From NCBI GenBank assembly GCA_030696465.1, contig JAUYSE010000135.1, positions 1-9,689 on the forward strand: 9,689 bases of DNA, written 5' to 3'. Shown one piece after another: positions 6,189 to 9,689 of the stretch. The DNA is from Legionellaceae bacterium (GTDB lineage: Bacteria > Pseudomonadota > Gammaproteobacteria > Legionellales > Legionellaceae). Each line of letters begins with the position of its first letter. The stretch's first letter is position 1. The notes under the pieces are model-generated. The model saw only the letters and a list, made by a program, of their open reading frames with translations. It was not told where the DNA came from and searched no databases. Made by a program: the position numbers and the translations under genes.

Positions 6189-7217
6189 GTTCACCTCATT
6201 ATTTTTTTTCTTGGGTAGCAGCGCCGTTATGCGTGCACACAGAATGGAGCCATCTATTTTTTCGGGTATCCAGATCTGGCCTGTCACCGTTGCATTGTCC
6301 ATCCAAATCGCTTCGAATTTCGCACCGCCTTGCGACGCTTCATCCGTCAACGGCATTAGCCGGAATGGGGTCAACCAAGTAACTGTAGGATAAGTTCGCG
6401 CCAGCTGTATTTGCATCGCTGCGCGTTGTTCCAATCGGCTATCTTCCTTTGAATACGGAATTTGAAGCTGGGCCTGACTAATACCTATTGTTCCCATGCG
6501 CAAGCATAAGCCGTCGCGCTGCCAATACCAACTTCCGCCAGATACTTCGCCGGCGTTGCCTTTCAGATTTTTTTCCCAAGATTTTTTTAGTACAGACTCC
6601 TCCAAAGGAATCTGTTTCCTAGGCTCGGATTGGCGCATTTGCATGGCCGCGTTGCGCAACAATTTCCATCTTGCTTCTTGCCACCTCCGCGTTGCTGCCC
6701 GTGGTGACGGTGCCCAGCTCCATTCGGTGGCTATCCATGAACCATCCGCTCTGCGCTCAACAATGCCGATTCGTTTTATGGCGCTCGAATCATCGACCAG
6801 ACTTTGCTTGTGCCATGCTCTATTCCACGCCACGGGCATAGTCGTCGGACTAATACGGGACTGGGTGCGACTCCACCATAATGCTTGGTTGCTTAAGCAA
6901 GTCAAGGTACCACTGTCTTTGTCCGATTTCCATCGCCGCATTTGCAAAAGGTTACCCCAGGCGCATTGCGTTGATTTTTCACGCCATCCACGCTCTTCTG
7001 ATTTCCTATTTTTCTTGTCAATACATTTTTGAGGACGCATCATGGCCAACGTTTTAAAATCATTGACCACTGTAACGCGCGAATTCAGTACCGTGTGGGC
7101 GTGAAGGGTGGAAGTCGCTGCTTGCGATGATAGCGACCCGAACAGCAGCATCAAAAACACCCAGCCGCAAGCGAAACCGTTTGCCGTTGTTTGCAGACTG
7201 ATAGCTCTGTACTTCAT
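6102..7217 (-). CDS. Secreted protein of unknown function, first gene of the operon
   Basis: I do not recognise this 371-residue protein. Residues 1-34 form a signal peptide with a hydrophobic core (ACGWVFLMLLFGSL) and a plausible cleavage after SSQA. The mature part is rich in tryptophan and arginine and has scattered cysteines (KCID, TQCAWG, LTCLS, GLCLRM, ILCARI), which would suit disulfides in the periplasm. No catalytic motif stands out. The start at 7217 is backed by a perfect AAGGAG nine bases upstream. The 219-base gap above it holds no other gene and no convincing -35/-10 pair. Near the 3' end a run of eight A (6202-6209 on the plus strand as T) follows LLPKK; with nine A the gene would stop there (PKKK-stop). 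The final 28 codons may therefore be read-through or a separate small frame. The stop overlaps the antiporter start by 11 bases. Confidence 0.75.
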   Translation of the reverse strand: MKYRAISLQTTANGFACGWVFLMLLFGSLSSQAATSTLHAHTVLNSRVTVVNDFKTLAMMRPQKCIDKKNRKSEERGWREKSTQCAWGNLLQMRRWKSDKDSGTLTCLSNQALWWSRTQSRISPTTMPVAWNRAWHKQSLVDDSSAIKRIGIVERRADGSWIATEWSWAPSPRAATRRWQEARWKLLRNAAMQMRQSEPRKQIPLEESVLKKSWEKNLKGNAGEVSGGSWYWQRDGLCLRMGTIGISQAQLQIPYSKEDSRLEQRAAMQIQLARTYPTVTWLTPFRLMPLTDEASQGGAKFEAIWMDNATVTGQIWIPEKIDGSILCARITALLPKKKNNEVNMAKTYRIADVIDRELIGLAMIWTVDHAQ

Positions 7218-7436
7218 TGCTTATTTCTCCTTCAACCGCTATGCAAATTGATTTTACGTCGTGTAGGATTCTGTTTGAAATAAGACCATCCAAAACCAGA
7301 GGATCGAATATCCTAAGAGTTGTCCAGAAAGGGCAATATCATCCGCGTCGCCATTTATATATTTAAATTAACATCATTATGTGGCGATCTATTTCATGAT
7401 AAATTACTGACTACAAGATTATTGTGATCGGATGAG

Positions 7437-8828
7437 CTAAACGCACTCCACATTTTTACGCTCCAGTGCATAGGTACAAACAGGATGCTTTTTACAAAAT
7501 TCTACAATATTTTTTTTATATCGCTCTATTGCGTTTGGTTGAACAAAATAAGTCTTATCACCTTTTACTTCTATGGACTCTAAAATCTCTTTTAATAATT
7601 GGCAAAGCCAGTCAATATTTTCACTGGTTAAATTACGAAGTGCCAAATCATTGGTACCTAAACGAATTCCACTAGTAATAAATGGGGACTTCAAATCACT
7701 AGGGATTGTATTCTTATTAACAATAATTCCACATTCTTCAAATGCTTTTTCAGCAATATAGCCCGTCATTCCTATGGAATTTAACGTATCTATCATCACA
7801 ATATGGTTGTCAGTACCGTTTGAGATCACGTGATAATCCCTATCAATAAAATAGTTAGCTATCTGATCAGCAAATGTTATAATTTTATTAGCTATTACTT
7901 TAAATACGGGTGTTGTGATAAATTGAAAAGACGCAGCTTTACCCGCTATGGCTGAAGGCTGAGGTGTACCTTGCACACCAGGAAATACTGCTTTATTAAT
8001 AGACTGTGCGATAGTCAATCCATTAGGTAATTTTTTGACAGAATCTTTTCCAGATAAAATTAAGCCACCGCGCGGTCCATAAAGTTGTTTATAGGTACTT
8101 GTGGTTACAACGTGTGCGTAATTAATTGGATTTTCATGAAGGCCTGCAGCGACCAAACCAGCAATATGAGAAATATCTGCTAAAAGAAATGCACCTACTT
8201 CATCTGCGATCACTCTAAATCTAGCAAAGTTAATTTTTCTTGAATAAGCACTTGCTCCACAAATAATGAGTTTGGGCATATATTTTCTAGCAATTGCTGA
8301 AATAGCTTCATAGTCAAAGAACCCGCTTGCATCTAAATGGTAGGTAACCCCATTATAGAATTGGCCGCTGAACGAAACTGGGGAACCATGCGTTAAATGA
8401 CCGCCCGAATCCAGCGACAGCCCCATGATCGTATCACCTGGTTCCAATAATGCAAATAAGACTGCGAGGTTTGCCGCACTTCCTGACAATGGTTGAACAT
8501 TTGCATAGTCAGCTGAAAAAGCAATTTTTGCACGTTCGATAGCCAAATTTTCAATCTCATCTACATATTTACAACCTGCATGAAATCGCTTTCCTGGATA
8601 TCCTTCTGTGGTAATATTATTAATGCTATCACCAACACAGACAAGAACTTCTGGAAGAGCACTGCTATAACTTGCAACTAATGATAATGTTGTCTCTTGT
8701 CGTCTTGCTTCATCAGATAAAATTCTGCTTAAATCAGGATCGTATTGATTAAGCCGCTCTAAACCGTGAAATAATAAAGACCGGCTATTAGCCAACTCAT
8801 CGGTAGATGTCTCAAAAATGTTTGGCAT
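7437..8828 (-). CDS. Divergent serine hydroxymethyltransferase-family PLP enzyme
   Basis: The best start is ATG 8828 (463 residues), because AAGGAG lies nine bases upstream; the ATG eight codons earlier (8852) has no such site. SHMT landmarks in order: GYPGKRFHAGCKYVDEIE (76-93), VQPLSGSAAN, GGHLTHG (H144 stacks on PLP), ADISHIAG (D218, H221), TSTYKQLYGPRGG (K247, PLP Schiff base), NGTDNHIVM, and SGIRLGT (R389, carboxylate binding). Deviations: VASYSS replaces IASEN, so Tyr54 stands where E. coli SHMT has Glu57, needed for the folate reaction. The His before the lysine is Tyr246, and GGPLMH has become GTPQP. It is AT-rich. The PLP machinery looks intact, but folate-dependent serine/glycine exchange is doubtful. 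SHMT-like threonine aldolases or transaldolases are alternatives. It is a single-gene unit. Confidence 0.88.
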   Translation of the reverse strand: MPNIFETSTDELANSRSLLFHGLERLNQYDPDLSRILSDEARRQETTLSLVASYSSALPEVLVCVGDSINNITTEGYPGKRFHAGCKYVDEIENLAIERAKIAFSADYANVQPLSGSAANLAVLFALLEPGDTIMGLSLDSGGHLTHGSPVSFSGQFYNGVTYHLDASGFFDYEAISAIARKYMPKLIICGASAYSRKINFARFRVIADEVGAFLLADISHIAGLVAAGLHENPINYAHVVTTSTYKQLYGPRGGLILSGKDSVKKLPNGLTIAQSINKAVFPGVQGTPQPSAIAGKAASFQFITTPVFKVIANKIITFADQIANYFIDRDYHVISNGTDNHIVMIDTLNSIGMTGYIAEKAFEECGIIVNKNTIPSDLKSPFITSGIRLGTNDLALRNLTSENIDWLCQLLKEILESIEVKGDKTYFVQPNAIERYKKNIVEFCKKHPVCTYALERKNVECV

Positions 8829-8876
8829 AGTAGCCGGCTCCTTAAACACCATGAATTTACATTTAGTTAGGATGCA

Positions 8877-8885
8877 AGCATACCA
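8877..8885 (-). promoter_or_regulatory. Candidate extended -10 promoter of the SHMT-like gene
   Basis: The minus strand reads TGGTATGCT, an extended -10 pattern (TGnTATnnT), about 48 bases upstream of the chosen start. The -35 position falls in a run of T and is poor, as is usual for extended -10 promoters. Confidence 0.35.
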
Positions 8886-8970
8886 AAAGATTTCTATAAA
8901 AAAATTTCAAAAAAGGTGACCTATTAATTCATTTAATTCCGTATCATTTTATTTTTTTGTAATTTATGGA

Positions 8971-9002
8971 ATAATTTATCGAATTATTATTCGAAAAATT
9001 AT
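8971..9002. repeat. AT-rich palindrome upstream of the SHMT-like gene
   Basis: Arms ATAATTTATCGAAT (8971-8984) and its near-complement (8989-9002) match at 13 of 14 positions around a four-base loop. It lies about 90 bases upstream of the candidate -10 box, so it may be an operator. No T-run follows that would make it a typical terminator. Confidence 0.45.
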
Positions 9003-9310
9003 GTTTCGTCCGGTTGACGGCTATTTTTTCAAGTAAAAAACTTCCTGTTTTTATATAGGGTGAATGCCGTTACTCCAAAAAATTCAAAAATAAATAAGGC
9101 ATTCATTTGCGACAGAGCTCGAAAATCAGCAAAGTGGGGTAGTCCTCACGTTGCTTCGCAATCCGAATAATAGGTAAGAAAAAGGTGCGACACCAACCCG
9201 TAAGGTAGTCAGTTTATGAGTTTGTATCGACTGTGCCCCACAAAATCCCCACAGTGGATTTCCTGTGATTTGGAGCCCGAAGTGTAACCCATTGATTTTA
9301 ATGTCTTTAT
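9003..9310. other. Non-coding region, possible left arm of an integrated element
   Basis: No gene is recognised here. The one open frame on the minus strand runs through the tRNA fragment and gives no recognisable protein. The stretch holds an 8-bp inverted repeat (TGAATGCC, 9061-9068, with 9098-9105) and two CCCCACA heptamers (9236-9242 and 9247-9253). A third heptamer lies beyond the repeat at 9476-9482. Read on the minus strand these are TGTGGGG, the type of short direct repeat found beside att cores as integrase arm sites. In P4-type islands the integrase gene would follow here, but none is present. Confidence 0.35.
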
Positions 9311-9421
9311 TTGTGGGCTCGCAAGGACTTGAACCTTGGACCAACGGATTATGAGTTATATGGGAACAATTAATCACAGTCAATGAAAACAAATAACAGC
9401 AAATAAATCATAGGGTTAACA
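9311..9421 (-). repeat. Putative att junction B: tRNA(CAU) 3' fragment plus island arm
   Basis: On the minus strand 9355-9311 gives the anticodon loop CTCATAA (anticodon CAU), the 3' anticodon stem, variable loop TGGTC, T arm CAAGG-TTCAAGT-CCTTG, acceptor CGAGCCC and then ACAA instead of ACCA. The shape around the variable loop and T loop resembles tRNA-Ile2 (CAU) such as ileX; elongator tRNA-Met is the alternative. The 5' half is absent; AT-rich arm sequence shared with copy A (1021-1129) stands in its place, including an identical 19-base stretch TAAATCATAGGGTTAACA (nearly to the end). An island arm is thus fused to a tRNA 3' end at both copies. Confidence 0.7.
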
Positions 9422-9588
9422 AAATATATGTGTTGTCATTTATTGTGATTTTTTGCTATTTTTTATCTATAAGTGCCCCACAGGATTTTAGCTTATTATC
9501 TTTATTAATATGGGATTACGAGTAAAATAGTTTAGTATCTGCTCTCTTCTTAGGATTAATGAATGGGCACAAAATCAAAGAATAAAAG
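9422..9588. other. Spacer between att repeat B and the group II intron
   Basis: AT-rich and without a recognised gene. It holds a CCCCACA heptamer (9476-9482) in the 10-base context GTGCCCCACA, which also occurs at 9233-9242. A plus-strand ATG at 9563 preceded by AGGA opens a frame, MGTKSKNK, that runs into the intron boundary at 9589, so it could be the start of a gene interrupted by the intron. That reading is speculative. Confidence 0.3.
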
Positions 9589-9689
9589 GTCGCGGTAGGA
9601 ACAGGAGTTACCTCCTGCCCCCCGCACAGATCCGGACGTGCGCTACTAACGCATCCGGCTCCTACCTTGGGTGCTTAACGTAGAAACGT
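9589..9689 (-). ncRNA. Group II intron 3' end (domains V and VI), partial
   Basis: Read on the minus strand. Domain V is 9661-9629, a hairpin opening GAGCCGGATGCG with the AGC catalytic triad, a TAGTA loop, and CGCA-CG-TCCGGATC with the characteristic two-base CG bulge. Domain VI is 9625-9592: GCGG pairs with CCGC, a GC-rich middle, and CAGGAG-GTAA-CTCCTG at the tip. An unpaired A opposite position 9596 lies eight bases from the 3' end, where the branch-point adenosine belongs. The 3' splice site is expected after ...CCGCGAC at 9589, giving the usual AY end. The intron-encoded reverse transcriptase would lie beyond the right edge; a frame ending RFYVKHPR-stop just before domain V may be its tail. 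The intron class cannot be set from this fragment. Confidence 0.85.

Noticed and set aside
9311..9385. A functional tRNA gene at the right repeat
   Set aside because: Only the anticodon loop to 3' end is present; no D arm or 5' acceptor strand can be found upstream on the minus strand.
9126..9392. 88-codon minus-strand frame through att repeat B
   Set aside because: It reads across a tRNA fragment and arm sites and has no family features, so it is treated as non-coding.
1..9689. CRISPR array or defence-system genes
   Set aside because: No series of regularly spaced short repeats and no Cas, nuclease or toxin-antitoxin motifs were seen; the DUF4143 piece is only a truncated remnant.

Overview
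The window looks like an accessory, island-like stretch of an AT-rich gammaproteobacterial genome. A Legionella-like host is my best guess, from gene style and composition only. Nearly every gene lies on the minus strand. The outer parts are AT-rich, while about 3.69-7.22 kb is visibly richer in G+C, so the window appears to be a mosaic of at least two origins.

Layout: (a) 1-950, the 5' part of an exported or membrane-anchored nucleoside hydrolase that runs off the left edge. (b) 1019-1129 and 9311-9421, a direct repeat of about 110 bp that contains the 3' part of a CAU-anticodon tRNA gene plus a shared AT-rich arm. These look like att junctions bounding an 8.3-kb segment. (c) 1133-2221, an IS4-family element with good terminal inverted repeats, whose transposase has an internal deletion and frame change removing the first two catalytic aspartates. 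(d) 2223-2694, the C-terminal end of a DUF4143 ATPase-type gene, truncated by the IS and interrupted by a 215-bp palindromic MITE-like element (2381-2595) with a 5-bp target duplication; removing the element in silico restores the frame exactly. (e) 2931-3566, a LysE/RhtB amino-acid exporter. (f) 7217 to 3691, a tightly overlapping three-gene operon: an unrecognised secreted protein, a CPA2-type cation/proton antiporter homologue, and a YbdK-family carboxylate-amine ligase. (g) 8828 to 7437, a divergent serine hydroxymethyltransferase paralogue that keeps the PLP lysine but has lost other hallmark residues. (h) 8829-9590, a non-coding region with a palindrome, possible integrase arm sites and the second tRNA-derived repeat. 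(i) 9589-9689, the 3' end (domains V and VI) of a group II intron on the minus strand.

How the parts relate: the two tRNA-derived repeats, in the same orientation, suggest that 1.0-9.4 kb is one unit of a tandem island array at a tRNA 3' end. No integrase gene is visible, so the unit would be immobile alone. IS and MITE debris at its left end fits repeated insertion and decay. Of the cargo, the exporter, the three-gene operon and the SHMT-like enzyme look intact. The operon is the most coherent functional unit: its gene ends overlap by 8 and 11 bases, which implies coupled translation. The chemistry linking a gamma-glutamyl-ligase-like enzyme, a membrane antiporter and a secreted protein is not evident from sequence.
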